A DNA stretch of 64,000 bases from Symbiodinium natans (Eukaryota > Sar > Dinophyceae > Suessiales > Symbiodiniaceae). Positions 50,021-59,814 of the stretch are shown piece by piece; positions within the stretch are counted from its first letter, which is position 1; each line of letters opens with the position of its first letter. Both the position numbers and the translations under genes were made by a program. The stretch lies in assembly GCA_905221605.1 (NCBI GenBank), contig CAJNDS010002085.1, positions 126,001 through 190,000 of the forward strand, read 5' to 3'. Below the pieces are notes generated by a model. It searched no databases. It saw only the letters and a list, made by a program, of their open reading frames with translations, and had not been told where the DNA came from.

Positions 50021-50372
50021 TTAACTGCCCGTGTAATCGGATAGTAGTTCTGTTTTAGTCTACGCCCTGAGAAACACGCTATATTGCACACCGAGTTTGC
50101 TTGCGGTGCAGCGGGGCGACTTAAGACAAGGCGAAAAAGGGTAGGTTACTGGGGGGGTACCATATATATATATATATATATAAGCGTTTTCATGCAAGTA
50201 GGCCTGGAAGACTCCTATATACTTTTTTCTCCACGGCAACGACTGACATCTATCAGAAAAGGATTTTAGATGTCTGTCTCTCTGCGTGTGTTTTTTTTTG
50301 GCACCCGTCTCTGCGTGTGTTTAGGGTTTAGGGTTTAGGGATTAGGGATTCCTAAACCCGAAACCTCTAAAC

Positions 50373-50473
50373 CCAATCCCATCGGGCGTCGTGGCTTCGC
50401 GCATTGACATAGTGAAGTCCGCCCTGGCAGGGTCCCTGTGGTAGTAGGACGGCGGGTACTTGCTCACGAAGTC
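50373..50473 (-). CDS. Candidate exon bounded by arrays
   Basis: Minus: CCCAAGAGCTCAG precedes DFVSKYPPSYYHRDPARADF and TMSMREATTPDGI, ending GATTGG|GTTTAG. 33 codons. One of the most protein-like islands. Family not recognised. Confidence 0.6.
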
Positions 50474-50560
50474 CTGAGCTCTTGGGTTTAGGGTTTAGGG
50501 TTGGGAGGTTTAGGGTTTAGGGTTTAGGGTTGGGAGTTGGGAAGTCAGGCCCTAAAAAAC

Positions 50561-50648
50561 CCTGTGCCCGCCAACTGCCGGAGTAGCGCCCTGTTTGGTT
50601 GGTGTTTTTTGGCAAAAGAGATGATGCGGCACAGCACATGAACGCAAA
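50561..50648 (-). CDS. Candidate exon
   Basis: Minus frame VCVHVLCRIISFAKKHQPNR and ALLRQLAGT ends ACAGG|GTTTTTTAGG. A later acceptor (CAACCAAACAG) would shorten it to ALLRQLAGT. Confidence 0.45.
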
Positions 50649-50687
50649 CTTTCCTCACCCCTATACCCCAAACCTTAAACACTAAAC

Positions 50688-50728
50688 CCCCTTTGTTGAA
50701 GCAAAGACTGAGGCTGAGGCCGGCGCAT
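50688..50728 (-). CDS. Candidate mini-exon with strong acceptor
   Basis: Minus: CCCCGCTTCTTCTTCAG is a near-ideal acceptor. The following 41 bp are open in all three frames and end AAAGGGG|GTTTAG. Confidence 0.4.
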
Positions 50729-50903
50729 CTGAAGAAGAAGCGGGGCAACTACTAACTCCGGAACAGGGCAAGCAAACTACGAACACCAAACCCCATACCC
50801 TGCAATCCCTAAACCATGACTCTTGAACCCCTCAACGCTCTAAACCCCACACCCTGTAAACCCCTACCCCTAAACCCGAAACCCTAAACCCCAAACCCTA
50901 AAC

Positions 50904-51010
50904 CCTAAAAAGCATCCCAGCGGCCGGCTCCGGCGTCTTCGGCAACTTTCTGGGGAGGCCCTCGGGGGTGTAGGCCTCCGAGGCTGCCGTGGCACCTGGC
51001 TTCGTTGAGG
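50904..51010 (-). CDS. Candidate exon bounded by arrays
   Basis: Minus: CCCTAAACCCTACAG precedes STKPGATAASEAYTPEGLPR and KLPKTPEPAAGMLF, ending TTTAGG|GTTTAGGG. Ala/Pro/Lys-rich, linker-like. With 50688 and 50373 it suggests a minus-strand gene, though the phases I infer do not all connect. Confidence 0.6.
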
Positions 51011-51089
51011 CTGTAGGGTTTAGGGTTTAGGGTTGAGGGTTAAGGGTTTAAGGTTTAGGTGTAGGGGATGAGGCTTAAGGTATAGGGTG

Positions 51090-51188
51090 GGCTTCTTATG
51101 TTTGCTTTGGCCTTGCAGGGTTTCTTAAACTTGTTCAGCGCCCGAATATCCCGTCGTTTGAAGTGCTTCGAACTTGCCGGCTCCTTCA
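51090..51188. CDS. Candidate exon, strand unresolved
   Basis: Plus: TTGCTTTGGCCTTGCAG (excellent acceptor) precedes GFLNLFSARISRRLKCFELA. Minus: EPASSKHFKRRDIRALNKFK is open for over 40 codons. Confidence 0.4.
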
Positions 51189-51329
51189 ACCCTAAACCCT
51201 AAACCCTAAACACCCTTTTTCACAAGGGACTTGCCTGCTCCCCTTAACCCCCTAAACCCGAGATCTCTTGAAAGCTCCAAGGTTGTGTAGAGGCTTCGGG
51301 GGCGTCTCGTGCTTGGGGTTTCGAATCAG

Positions 51330-51551
51330 TTTAAGGGCAGAAGTGTGGAGTTTGGCTCACAACTGGCTGCTGTGGCTGTTCCAAGTGCTCCTGAATCTAC
51401 TGGCGTCGTCGGTGCTCTTGATCAGGTTGTCTTGCTGGTTGATACTTGCAACATGGCCTCAGTTTTTGTTTTGCGACTTCAGCCCCAAGATAAGCCGTCA
51501 GCCTGTGTATTGGGATCTTGGGTGATTGTGGGAGATGCAGGAGTCATCAAG
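51330..51551 (+). CDS. Candidate exon, 74 codons
   Basis: Plus: TTTCGAATCAG precedes FKGRSVEFGSQLAAVAVPSA, then DQVVLLVDTCNMASVFVLRL and SWVIVGDAGVIK, ending ATCAAG|GTTTGTG. The minus strand is interrupted by stops in the frames I checked, so strand is more secure here. The alternating hydrophobic strands suggest a beta-rich fold. Family not recognised. Confidence 0.55.
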
Positions 51552-51803
51552 GTTTGTGTGACCCCTAAACCCTAAACCCAAAACCCTAAAAACCCTAAAA
51601 CCCTAAAAACCCTAAACCAGCAGTGGAAGAATTCGAACACATGAGCCCGGCAAGCCTCGCAAACACCTGAATCAACGTGCAACGGCATTGGGGCCATCCT
51701 TCCGAGGCCCCTAAACCCTAAACACCCCAAACCCTGAACCCTGAACCCGAAACCCTAAACTCCAAAGCTCCAAAACCCAAAACCCTAAACCCAAGCCCCA
51801 AAC

Positions 51804-51901
51804 CTGACCAAGTCCGCCTTGGCTCGTGTCACCGTGTCGTCCTGCAGCGCCAGTGCCGCCACCAGCCAGGCCCGTGCCCTGGATCTCGCCCCACATGTTG
51901 C
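51804..51901 (-). CDS. Candidate exon bounded by arrays
   Basis: Minus: CTAAACCCACAG precedes ATCGARSRARAWLVAALALQ and DDTVTRAKADLV, ending GTCAG|GTTTGGGG. 32 codons. Confidence 0.55.
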
Positions 51902-52055
51902 CTGTGGGTTTAGGGTTCAGGGCTTAGGGTGAGGGCCCACTTGGGGTTTGCCTTTTGAGGGGTGACTTGATGGGGTTCAGGGGTTTAGGGCTTTAAATTT
52001 TACAACCTTCTTTGAAGGCAGGCTGGGACTTCAAGCGGATTTCGGGGTTGCAAAC

Positions 52056-52130
52056 CTTGTAAATGCAGATGTGGGGTCTCTCGTGCAAGGTCATGAAAGA
52101 GGACTGCTGCGATGAGGAAGCATCCCCAAC
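52056..52130 (-). CDS. Candidate exon
   Basis: Minus: TTTAGGCCTTGCAG precedes VGDASSSQQSSFMTLHERPH and ICIYK, ending TACAAG|GTTTGC. 25 codons in phase. A plus frame is open too. Confidence 0.5.
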
Positions 52131-52166
52131 CTGCAAGGCCTAAACCCGAAACCCTAAATCCCCTAA

Positions 52167-52265
52167 GCTTGGGATGTTCCCCCTCATACTAACAGTCCTT
52201 AGTAGATATTGTAATAGGGAGATCTCCAATTCCCATTAAAGACTGTTAGTATAATATAAGGGTTA
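52167..52265. mobile_element. Element C, complete copy
   Basis: CTTGGGATGTTCCCCCTCAT...ACTAACAGTCC...GACTGTTAGTATAA. The right end is degraded. Confidence 0.75.
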
Positions 52266-52279
52266 CCGCCCTAAAACCC

Positions 52280-52430
52280 GAAACGCTTTAAACAAGCCTA
52301 CCGTAAAGCCACTTTGGCACTTCCTGTGGGTGAGTCGAGCGGCTTTGCCCGTTGATGGCATTGGTCCGGCGAAAGTTGATGAGGCAGTTCCTGGGGGCTT
52401 TGGGGTTTTCGAGGGGCATCTATGGTTTTG
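52280..52430. CDS. Candidate coding segment, strand unresolved
   Basis: Plus is open for more than 50 codons before element C (LWHFLWVSRAALPVDGIGPA, then KVDEAVPGGFGVFEGHLW). Minus reads MPLENPKAPRNCLINFRRTN and is also open. Confidence 0.35.
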
Positions 52431-52432
52431 GG

Positions 52433-52518
52433 TTGGGATGTTCTCCCGTATGCCAACAGTCCTTGATAAGGATTATAGTACCCCCAATTATACTCCCCAT
52501 TAAGGGGAACATCCCAAG
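52433..52518. mobile_element. Element C, complete copy
   Basis: TTGGGATGTTCTCCCGTATG...GGATTATAGTACCCCC...GGGGAACATCCCAA. A further right-end fragment lies at 52612-52636. Confidence 0.75.
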
Positions 52519-52755
52519 GCATGTACGGTTTAGGGTTGCCATGTTACCGCTTGTAGCTGAAAGCTATTGGGTGGCCCACTTCGCTTTTCAGAACTTTATC
52601 GGGGTACTGTTGCAGTAGGGGGGAACATCCCATTTCATTAAGTTTAAGGACGTGAGGTTTCAGGTTCTTTTCGACTTTCGACGTGAAAGGGGCGCAGTAT
52701 AACAGTTCCTTTAAAGGAAACATTTTGAATCTCTCCCCTTCCCCTAAGACAAAAT

Positions 52756-52866
52756 CTACTATTTGCTTAGAAGAACACCCAAGAATGAAAAATGATAGTC
52801 CCCATATTGTCCTTGTAAGGAAGAAAAGACTTTTTCTTTTTTTGGGGGGTCTGAAGCAAATAGTAG
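52756..52866. mobile_element. Element A, complete copy
   Basis: CTACTATTTGCTTAGAAGAACAC...GGGGGGTCTGAAGCAAATAGTAG. Confidence 0.85.
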
Positions 52867-53004
52867 ACATGTAAGAGGTCCGTGAGAAGCCCTAGAGCCC
52901 CTCAAACCCAGAACACTAAAACCCCGCCGCCCCCCCCCCCCCCCCCCAAACAAACAAAAAACAAATCTCAAAGTCCTGAAGCCCCTCAAAGCCCGTGCCG
53001 AAGA

Positions 53005-53075
53005 CTACTATTTGCTGAAGAAACCCCGAAACTATAGAACATGTTAATCACTTTATTGTCCTTCTAGGGGGGTTG
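53005..53075. mobile_element. Element A, left part
   Basis: CTACTATTTGCTGAAGAAACCCC, then AATCACTTTATTGTCCTTCT. The right end is absent. Confidence 0.6.
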
Positions 53076-53402
53076 TACCCTGGACCTTTTTGTACCTTTG
53101 TACCCTTGGGTTTTGGGGACCCTGTTTAAAGATCTTACGAGTAGAAGGGCCATGTTAGGAGTATATTAAAGCGAACTTTCAAGGGTAAAACTGTAGGGGT
53201 ACGATTCTTAATCCCTTTGAAACCCCTAACCCAATAAACTCCGAACCCCCCCCAAAACCTGTTTTCGAAGTGACGCCAGTACCGGAAACCCCAAACCCCT
53301 CCACCCCAAAACCCGATAAACCCCCAACCCCCTAAACCAAAAAACCCCTAATCCCTAAACACCCTAAACCCCCTCAACCCCCTAAACCCCAAATACCCCC
53401 AC

Positions 53403-53422
53403 CCCCCCCCCCCCCCCCCCCA
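53403..53422. repeat. Poly-C tract
   Basis: About 20 C residues after degenerate CCCTAAA units. Confidence 0.9.
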
Positions 53423-53597
53423 CCCCAAATCCACTCCCAGGCTCAAGTTAGCATTGCTCGCCGAGTAGTCCGCAGAACGGCTGAGCCCGAGGAGTGCCGA
53501 CGTGGAGGAGAACATCCTGGGACAAAAGCTCTAGGTCTTCAAAAGAAGGGTTCAGGGTTCAGGGTTCAGGGTTTAGGGTTTAGGGTTTAGGGCTATG

Positions 53598-53652
53598 AAA
53601 CAGGGAACCTAAGGGGGGGGAGGTGTAGTATAGAAGGGGGCAGGGGAACCAG
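53598..53652. mobile_element. Element I, partial copy
   Basis: GGGAACCTAAGGGGGGGGAGGTGTAGTATAGAAGGGGGCAG resembles the right arm of 47606-47752. Confidence 0.5.
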
Positions 53653-53828
53653 TAAAATCTGGCGCATATCCAGTCAGGGGCTTTCTGGAATCGAAAATCC
53701 CCGCGGCGAGCCCACTGATGAGCCCTATCAAACTGATGAAACTCGAATCTCTATAAGGACTGATACCCTAAACCCTAAACCCTAAACCCTAAACCCTAGA
53801 CCCCAAACACACCTAAACCCGAAAAGAC

Positions 53829-53888
53829 TCAAGCCCAAGGCCGTCCACACAGGCTCAGGAAGATCATGGCCCTTGACATTCCATCTTC
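53829..53888 (-). CDS. Candidate terminal exon
   Basis: Minus: CTTGAAGCCTCTTAGCAG precedes EDGMSRAMIFLSLCGRPWA then TGA. Confidence 0.5.
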   Translation of the reverse strand, partial: EDGMSRAMIFLSLCGRPWA

Positions 53889-53919
53889 CTGCTAAGAGGC
53901 TTCAAGGAGGGCGTAGGCT

Positions 53920-53990
53920 AAGGGTTTAGGGTTTAGGGTTTAGGGTCTAGGGTTTAGGGTTTAGGGTTTAGGGTTTAGGGTTTAGGGTTT
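53920..53990 (+). repeat. Telomere-like array (TTTAGGG)n
   Basis: About ten units. Confidence 0.95.
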
Positions 53991-54269
53991 CCGGGGCTTT
54001 CAGGGTTCCAGCTGTTCATTGATACACATGGGGCACATGCCTTCTGCAAAGAAACATGCTTCTTAAGAAGATCATATACTACTTTAACTCCCCTTATAAG
54101 CCTTCTCAAGGGCTCTACTGAGTACCTAATGCCCTGTCAAGCCCTAAACCCTAATTCTTTCCTTGCAAAAAAGGACTGGCAAAAACCCTAAACCCTAAAC
54201 CCCCTAAACCCTAAACCCTAAAACCCTAAGCCCTAAACCCTTTAAAAAAAAAGAAAAAAAAACAAAAAC

Positions 54270-54361
54270 TGGCAAAAACGGCAAGTCTCTGGAACAGCTG
54301 GATGCCCGCAGCCGCTGAGTTCTTCGCGGCCACCTCAAGAACAAACTCGAAGCCATACTCC
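54270..54361 (-). CDS. Candidate exon beside the element G array
   Basis: Minus: GGCTCGAAG precedes EYGFEFVLEVAAKNSAAAGI and QLFQRLAVF, ending TTGCCA|GTTTTTG. An amphipathic helical sequence. Its acceptor coincides with the left edge of the element G array. Confidence 0.55.
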
Positions 54362-54364
54362 CTT

Positions 54365-54628
54365 CGAGCCTTAATGAAAAACAATATTTTGTAATATATC
54401 ATCTTGGGTTTTTATGGCTATACTCCCCTTAGAGGCTTTAATAAAAACAATATTTTGTAATATCCTCTTGGGTTTTTATGGCTATACTCCCCTTAGAGCT
54501 TTGAAAAAAATGATATGCTTAATATCCTCTTGGGTTTTATGGCTATACTCCCCTTAGAGCCTTAATAACATAGTATTTTTAACATCCTCTTGGGTTTTAT
54601 ATGAACAAAAAACTCCCAAGGAGGATGT
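54365..54628. mobile_element. Element G, tandemly amplified
   Basis: Four units of about 62 bp (ATCCTCTTGGGTTTTTATGG, CTATACTCCCCTTAGAGCCTT, AATAAAAACAATATTTTGTA), then the single-copy end TTTTATATGAACAAAAAACTCCCAAGG seen at 8847-8935. Confidence 0.85.
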
Positions 54629-54736
54629 AGGAAGGCTTCGTTGACTTGGAGGTCGGTTGTGGGGTTTCTTTTGTTTTTGCGATTTTGGGGGGAATTTAGA
54701 GAGGCTTAATGGGATTCTGGGAGGATTTTTTTTTAA

Positions 54737-54741
54737 GGGGC

Positions 54742-54774
<33 letters not shown>

Positions 54775-54870
54775 TTTCCAGGGGGAGTTTTTGAGGGGAC
54801 GGGGGGGGGGGGGGGGGGGGGGATTCTTGAGGGGATGGGGGATTTTGGGGAGATTTTTTGGGGGGTGGGG
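54737..54870. repeat. Poly-G tracts
   Basis: G runs of about 28 and 22 separated by G-rich sequence. The minus ORF here is Pro-rich artefact. Strong quadruplex potential. Confidence 0.9.
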
Positions 54871-54875
54871 GGGGT

Positions 54876-54960
54876 TTAGGCGCCAGGTAGTTCTCGCGGT
54901 TTGGGCACCTTGGCGCCGGCATCGTCGGAGGCGAGGATGGCAAACGCAGGCGCCATGGTC
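54876..54960 (-). CDS. Candidate exon
   Basis: Minus: CCCTCCAAG precedes TMAPAFAILASDDAGAKVPK and PRELPGA, then TAA. An AAG|GTGCCC donor is possible after GAK. Confidence 0.5.
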
Positions 54961-54974
54961 CTTGGAGGGTCCCC

Positions 54975-55027
54975 AGGGTTTAGGGTTTAGGGTTTAGGGT
55001 TTAGGGTTTAGGGTTTAGGGTTTAGGG
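54975..55027 (+). repeat. Telomere-like array (TTTAGGG)n
   Basis: About seven units. Confidence 0.95.
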
Positions 55028-55130
55028 AGGTGGTGGCCCAGTCTCCAAAGCTTAGGGTTTGGGGTTTAGGGTCCATGTCCACTTGGAGGGTGAGGTGGTT
55101 GCCCAGTCGGCCAAGGACCCAAGGCCGACC

Positions 55131-55253
55131 AAACTTGGCTGCACTTAGGAGGGTAGCTATAAATTAAACTTTTAGCGGCCTTACTAGGAAACCCAATACA
55201 GCCAAAAAGGCTAAGGAACTAAAGTTACAGAAAAGCACCACAAAGTTTCAAGC
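55131..55253. repeat. Dispersed repeat H, copy 2
   Basis: Matches 41177-41310 with small indels, in the same orientation. Confidence 0.9.
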
Positions 55254-55364
55254 CCTTCGGAACCCGGGACTGAGCTCCAAGCCGGAAAGATGGGGGGGTT
55301 TAGGGTTTAGGGTTCAGGGCTTAGGGTTTAGGGTGTCAGGCTTTCGTTCCCTTTTTGAACCCAG

Positions 55365-55517
55365 ACTCTTTACGCTGGCTCGAGACTAATCAGGGTACAC
55401 GTGCAGATGTTCACTGCAACTCTCCCTTCCGAGCAGTACAAGGCATTGAAACCAATCCCGGCCATCTCTGCTGAGATCCGCAAGAAAACACCAGAAAAAA
55501 CTTTGCCAAGACAATGA
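55365..55517 (+). CDS. Candidate terminal exon, 51 codons
   Basis: Plus: GTTCCCTTTTTGAACCCAG precedes TLYAGSRLIRVHVQMFTATL and PSEQYKALKPIPAISAEIRK, then TGA. An internal ATG (55407) after GTGCAG would give a 36-residue ORF. The minus frame is open for 43 codons. Confidence 0.5.
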   Translation, partial: TLYAGSRLIRVHVQMFTATLPSEQYKALKPIPAISAEIRKKTPEKTLPRQ

Positions 55518-55649
55518 ACCGCGACCAGTACGGACGAAATCCCTCAACCCTAAATCCTTAGGGCCTTAGGGCCTCTGAAAGATAAAGGTGTTGGGGGTGG
55601 CTCTGTGTTGGGGGTGGCTCCCGAAAATGCCAAAACCTGCGCACCCCAG

Positions 55650-55757
55650 GTTTGTGAGATGCCGCTTGCAGCACAGGCGCCACTGCTGAGCTGCGCAGAA
55701 CCCCCTTCGCGTCGCGGAGTTCAGACAGCTGCGGCGGACACCAGGAGTCTGATCTAA
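55650..55757. CDS. Candidate exon, strand unresolved
   Basis: Plus: TGCGCACCCCAG precedes VCEMPLAAQAPLLSCAEPPS and ends at TAA. Minus: GGTGTCCGCCGCAG precedes LSELRDAKGVLRSSAVAPVL and ends GCGCAG|GTTTTGG. The minus version has both splice sites. Confidence 0.5.
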
Positions 55758-56021
55758 ACCCTAAACCCTGAACCCTAAATCCTAAACCCTAAACCCTAAA
55801 ACCCTAAAACCCTAAACCCTAAGCCCTAAACTCGAAACCCTAGACCCGACACGTCTGACCCAGTGCCCCCGGACCAGATGGCTTTTGCAGAGTTTATTGG
55901 AGGCCTGGGGCTCTCTCAACCACACAAGAGTCGCCGGGCAACTGACCACCCCATGTCTTGGAGAGTTCCTACAGCCCCCTAAACGAATAAAAACGGGTTT
56001 AGGGTTCAGGGCCTTTAGGGT

Positions 56022-56129
56022 CTAGATCCAAGAGTAACCCAGGAATGAAAAGGCTGCCCCTTTTGCATTGAAGCTGCTTAAGGGTACCCAAACCCCAACA
56101 AAGGAGTAAGGGCCCACTCTAGGTCCTAG
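56022..56129. mobile_element. Element D, complete copy
   Basis: CTAGATCCAAGAGTAACCCAGG...AAGGGCCCACTCTAGGTCCTAG. Confidence 0.75.
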
Positions 56130-57280
56130 ATTTTGAGGGTTCCTACAGCCCGTGTAACAAGGATCAGGGTATTATTGTGCAAGGCTTGAATGGCACCATC
56201 CAGCGCAGGCTTGGTGTTTAGGTCCCTAAGCTCAGCAGGAGAAAGCCACTCAGATAAAGGGCCCATTGAGCTAGAAGGCGTATTTTGGGGCAACTTCACT
56301 AGGTATGGACTATACTTCTGCAGGATGTCGGGTTTAAGGCACAGGCATAGGGAGAATCTTGGCCATTTGAGGTGTAGATCAGGGATCTCGAAGAACCCAA
56401 GCTCTGGGATGTTCCCCCTTATACCTTAAAAGGAATTATAGTACCCCCTATTATGATCCCTATCAAGGACTGTCAGTGTAAAAGAGGAACATCCCAACCC
56501 AAACTCCTGACTCACAAGAGAAAAAATCCGAGGTTGCCAACTCAGCCACGTAGGCGGGAACCAGCATGCAGAACCTGGTCGGCTCTGAGTCTCAGCTTGT
56601 CCCTCTCGTAGCCGAAGAATACTGACCCGGTCTGTTTCTTTGCGGTAACGGGGGTCTGCAAAAGGGAACCTATATGCGCCAGCATAGGCACACCCCCGCC
56701 CCCCCCTCCCCCCCCCCCCCAGGGTATCCCCCCGCCCCCCCTCCCCTGTGGTTCATGGTGGGCTTTGGGGTCCCCTCCCCCCCCCCCCTGTGGTTCATGA
56801 TCCGTGGTTCATGGGTTTGTGGTTTAGGGGTTTAGGGTTAGGCTGTAGAGTTCAGGATTTTCACTCTGGTCCATTGGTTCATTGTGGGTTTAGAGTTTAA
56901 TCAGGGTTCAAGGTTTGGGGTAATGGTAGGTTTACGGTTTCCCCTCTCCCCCTGTGGTTCGTGCTGAGTTTACGCTTCAGGGTTCAGGGTTAAAGCGGCT
57001 AAGGTTTCGGGTTTACCCTTCTCCCTCCTGTCGTTCATTGGTGGGTTTAGGTTTCAGGGCTTAGGGTTCAGAGTGTGGGGTTTAGGCTGAGGTTTCTCTG
57101 TCCTCCCCCGTGGTCCGTGGTGTTTTTAGGGTTAACAGGCAGGGTTTGGGGGGGGATGCCGTGGGGCGGGGGGGGATACCATGGGGGGGGGGGGGGGGGT
57201 CGATTATGCGCAACGCGGGCGCATTTAGGGTCTAAAAGGGTTTAGGGTTTTGGGGTTTTGGGGTTTAGGGTTTTTGGGTG
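56130..57280. other. No gene seen apart from element C
   Basis: After element C at 56402-56497 the stretch is a decayed G/C-run and telomere-like landscape. The phrase CCCTGTGGTTCATGNTGGG recurs four to six times (about 56744-57125). Confidence 0.5.
56402..56497. mobile_element. Element C, complete copy
   Basis: CTGGGATGTTCCCCCTTATA...AATTATAGTACCCCC...GACTGTCAGTGTAAAAGAGG...AACATCCCA. Confidence 0.8.
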
Positions 57281-57664
57281 GCGGGTTTAAAGCTGCTAAG
57301 GGTACCATTCAAGCTTTGGGCTTACTTTAGGGTGTGTTGCCTCAATGCGAGTGCACGGTTCTATGGCTCGCCCCTCAACTTGGCCTGGAAGTCCACGACG
57401 TTAAGACTTTGTGAGTTCCTCAGTCTGGTCCTGAGGGTTAGGGTTTATGGTCAGGGCTTAGGGCGAGTCCTCACCCGAAAACAGTCGCCCAAGAACAGCA
57501 AGGATGAGTCGGCAAGGTCAATATAGGGGGTGCAACGCCTGCAGAAACAGTCGCTGCCATAGCACATCCGGCCGCCGTGACGGCAGCAACCAAAGAACAA
57601 TCCGTGTCAGCCTACTGACGCGGAAATCCCTTTGCTCAGTATACTCTTCCTCTTCTATCTGCAG

Positions 57665-57765
57665 CACTACTATTTGCATAAGAGCCCCCAACAAAAGAAA
57701 TTCAATACTCCCTGTATTGCCCTTACAAGTGTTACTTCCTGGGGGGGCTCTTAAGCACGAGTATA
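57665..57765. mobile_element. Element A, complete copy
   Basis: CACTACTATTTGCATAAGAGCCC...GGGGGGGCTCTTAAGCACGAGTA. Confidence 0.75.
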
Positions 57766-57812
57766 AACCCCATAAACCCTAGACCCTAAACCCTACTCCC
57801 CGTCTTTTAAAC

Positions 57813-57916
57813 CCTCCTGGGTCTCCGCGCGCCACTAAGAAGCACGGCGCGCCTGGAGCAGGGCCATTTGGCTTTGGGAGCCGCCAGGAGCTGCGTCGGT
57901 TTTTTCAAGGCTTCAT
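57813..57916 (-). CDS. Candidate exon, 34 codons
   Basis: Minus: GGGTTTAGCAG precedes EALKKPTQLLAAPKAKWPCS and RRAVLLSGARRPRR, ending AGGAGG|GTTTAA. Basic and helical. Confidence 0.5.
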
Positions 57917-58179
57917 CTGCTAAACCCTAAACCCTAAACCCTAGACCCCAAACCCTGAACCCTAAACTCCTTTGGCTGCCTCTAGGGTTTAGGGTTTAAG
58001 GGCCCAAGTAGGGACGTGGGTACATCGCCAAACCCCAAACCCTAATAAACTTACTTCCTGAACCCTGCTTCCTCGACGAGCAGGTGAAGCCCTGAGGGTG
58101 CGCTCCGGCTTTGCGTCTAGGGTGTAGGGTTCTAACAGGGTTTAGGGTTTAGGGTTTAGGGTTTAGGATGCCTATCGCT

Positions 58180-58245
58180 TTACGCAAGGCTTCTGAAGTA
58201 TTGCATACAGGTTTCGGGGGCCAAGGTGTGCCGCACACCTCCGCG
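58180..58245 (-). CDS. Candidate terminal exon
   Basis: Minus: ACGCGGCATTCCTAG precedes RGGVRHTLAPETCMQYFRSL then TAA. Confidence 0.45.
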   Translation of the reverse strand, partial: RGGVRHTLAPETCMQYFRSLA

Positions 58246-58352
58246 CTAGGAATGCCGCGTGAAGGCAGCCCCGTGCACGAGGCAAATGCTGTAAAAAAAA
58301 CACCCTAAACCCTAAACCCTAAACCCTAAACCCTAAACCCTAAACCCTAAAC

Positions 58353-58416
58353 CTTTTGAATTTGTGAAGCCCGAAAAGCATGTACTTCCTGGAATCTGGA
58401 ATCTTTCTCTCAACCA
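58353..58416 (-). CDS. Candidate exon bounded by array
   Basis: Minus: ATGCCTCGCCAG precedes VERKIPDSRKYMLFGLHKFK and ends AAAAG|GTTTAGGG. Confidence 0.55.
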
Positions 58417-58639
58417 CTGGCGAGGCATTTGGCCACCTTGACCCCGAGAGACACCCTTTCTTCATAAACAAGAACTAAACCCTAAACCACCATGAACTCT
58501 AACAATTCTAAACTCTAAACCATTCTAAACCCTAAACCTTAAATACCCTGTTATTTTTAGGATGCAACGCAAACCTGGCACGCCGGTCGTCTGACGGAGG
58601 GTGACCAAGACCTTTGGCTGAGCTTCAGCTGACAGCTTC

Positions 58640-58739
58640 GACTCTTTGCTTAAGAACCCAAAGAAGAGCATGATTCTTCCTTGCAAGGGCACTATAGGGA
58701 TTGCTATCTTTGATTTTGTTGGGGGTTTAAGCAAATAGT
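58640..58739. mobile_element. Element A, complete but divergent copy
   Basis: GACTCTTTGCTTAAGAACCC...GGGGGTTTAAGCAAATAGTC. A right-end fragment follows at 58800-58850. Confidence 0.65.
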
Positions 58740-59649
58740 CATGTTGCAGATGGAAGAGAAAGAGTATATTGAGTAAAGGGACCGGTATAAGGTAATATAG
58801 GGACTATTATCCTTTGCTTTGTGGAGTCTTCTTAAGCATTTAGTAGGCTTCCTAGGTACGGAATTCCTGTGGTTCCTTACGGCCTTTCATATATCGCTCA
58901 CGAGGTGCTGACTTTTTGTTCGGGGGTTCGGCCCTTCTTTGCCCCGAAGACCCCTCAGCCGCCTTCGCCGATTTGATTTGAGGGTTCGGGCCGAATTCGA
59001 CTTCTGTAGTGTTTAGGGTTCAGGAGTTCGATTCAGCGTTCTGGGGCTTGGGGTTCACAGGGCGGAAAAGGGTGTACAGGTACCGAAATTAAACCCTGAA
59101 ACGGTGGACCTTCAAAACCTAGAACCTTAAATGCCCAGACCTTATGAAGCCTGGATCTTAATTTCTGGAACTCCCGGCGCATACATATATATATATATAT
59201 ATACGCCATGCTGTTGAGCCAGTAAGGCACTAAACTCCTAACCTGGTCTAAAAAGCCCGAGAAGCATAATGTGTACTCACTTCTCCAATAATGGAATGTA
59301 GAGCTCAAACCGCACCATTCCTACAAAAACCCGCAAAACCCTCCAAACTAAGGAAACCCAAAATGTTCAAGGTTTTCAACTATTGTTGAAGTAAGTTGAA
59401 ACCCTTAATAAACCTGTAACGTTTAAGCCCGGACTCCCTTTGTGTAACAAAACCCTAAGCCCAAAAACCCTAACCCTGACTCCCGCAAATAACTTAACCA
59501 TGATGGCCCTTGAAAAGAAGGGGCCCCAGATGTCTAGACCCCAAATAGGATTCCCTTAGAATCAGGACCCCCTTTTCCGAAACCTTCCAATATGACCTCT
59601 GAAACCCAACAAGGGAAATAGCCCCTTTGGACCCGGGGCTTCTTGAAAT

Positions 59650-59743
59650 AGCCCTAAACCCTAAACCCTAAACCCTAAACCCTAAACCCTAAACCCTAAA
59701 CCCTAAACCCTAAACCCTAAACCCTAAACCCTAAACCCTAAAC
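59650..59743 (-). repeat. Telomere-like array (CCCTAAA)n
   Basis: About thirteen perfect units, the longest uninterrupted run noted. Confidence 0.97.
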
Positions 59744-59814
59744 AGCTCCACGGCCCCGCGCCGCGCCATAGGCAGCCAGCGCGAAGACCTCGCCGCCGCA
59801 CATGATCCTTGGGG
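59744..59814 (-). CDS. Candidate exon bounded by arrays
   Basis: Minus: CCCTAATCAG precedes PRIMCGGEVFALAAYGAARG and ends GGAGCT|GTTTAGGG. It could also be a first exon from the internal ATG. Confidence 0.5.

Noticed and set aside
54554-54943. 129-codon proline-rich minus ORF
   Set aside because: Product of poly-G tracts on the plus strand.
59500-59620. Another element B copy (GATGGCCCTTGAAA...CCAACAAGGGAAATAG)
   Set aside because: Only scattered similarity and no inverted ends. Too decayed to annotate.
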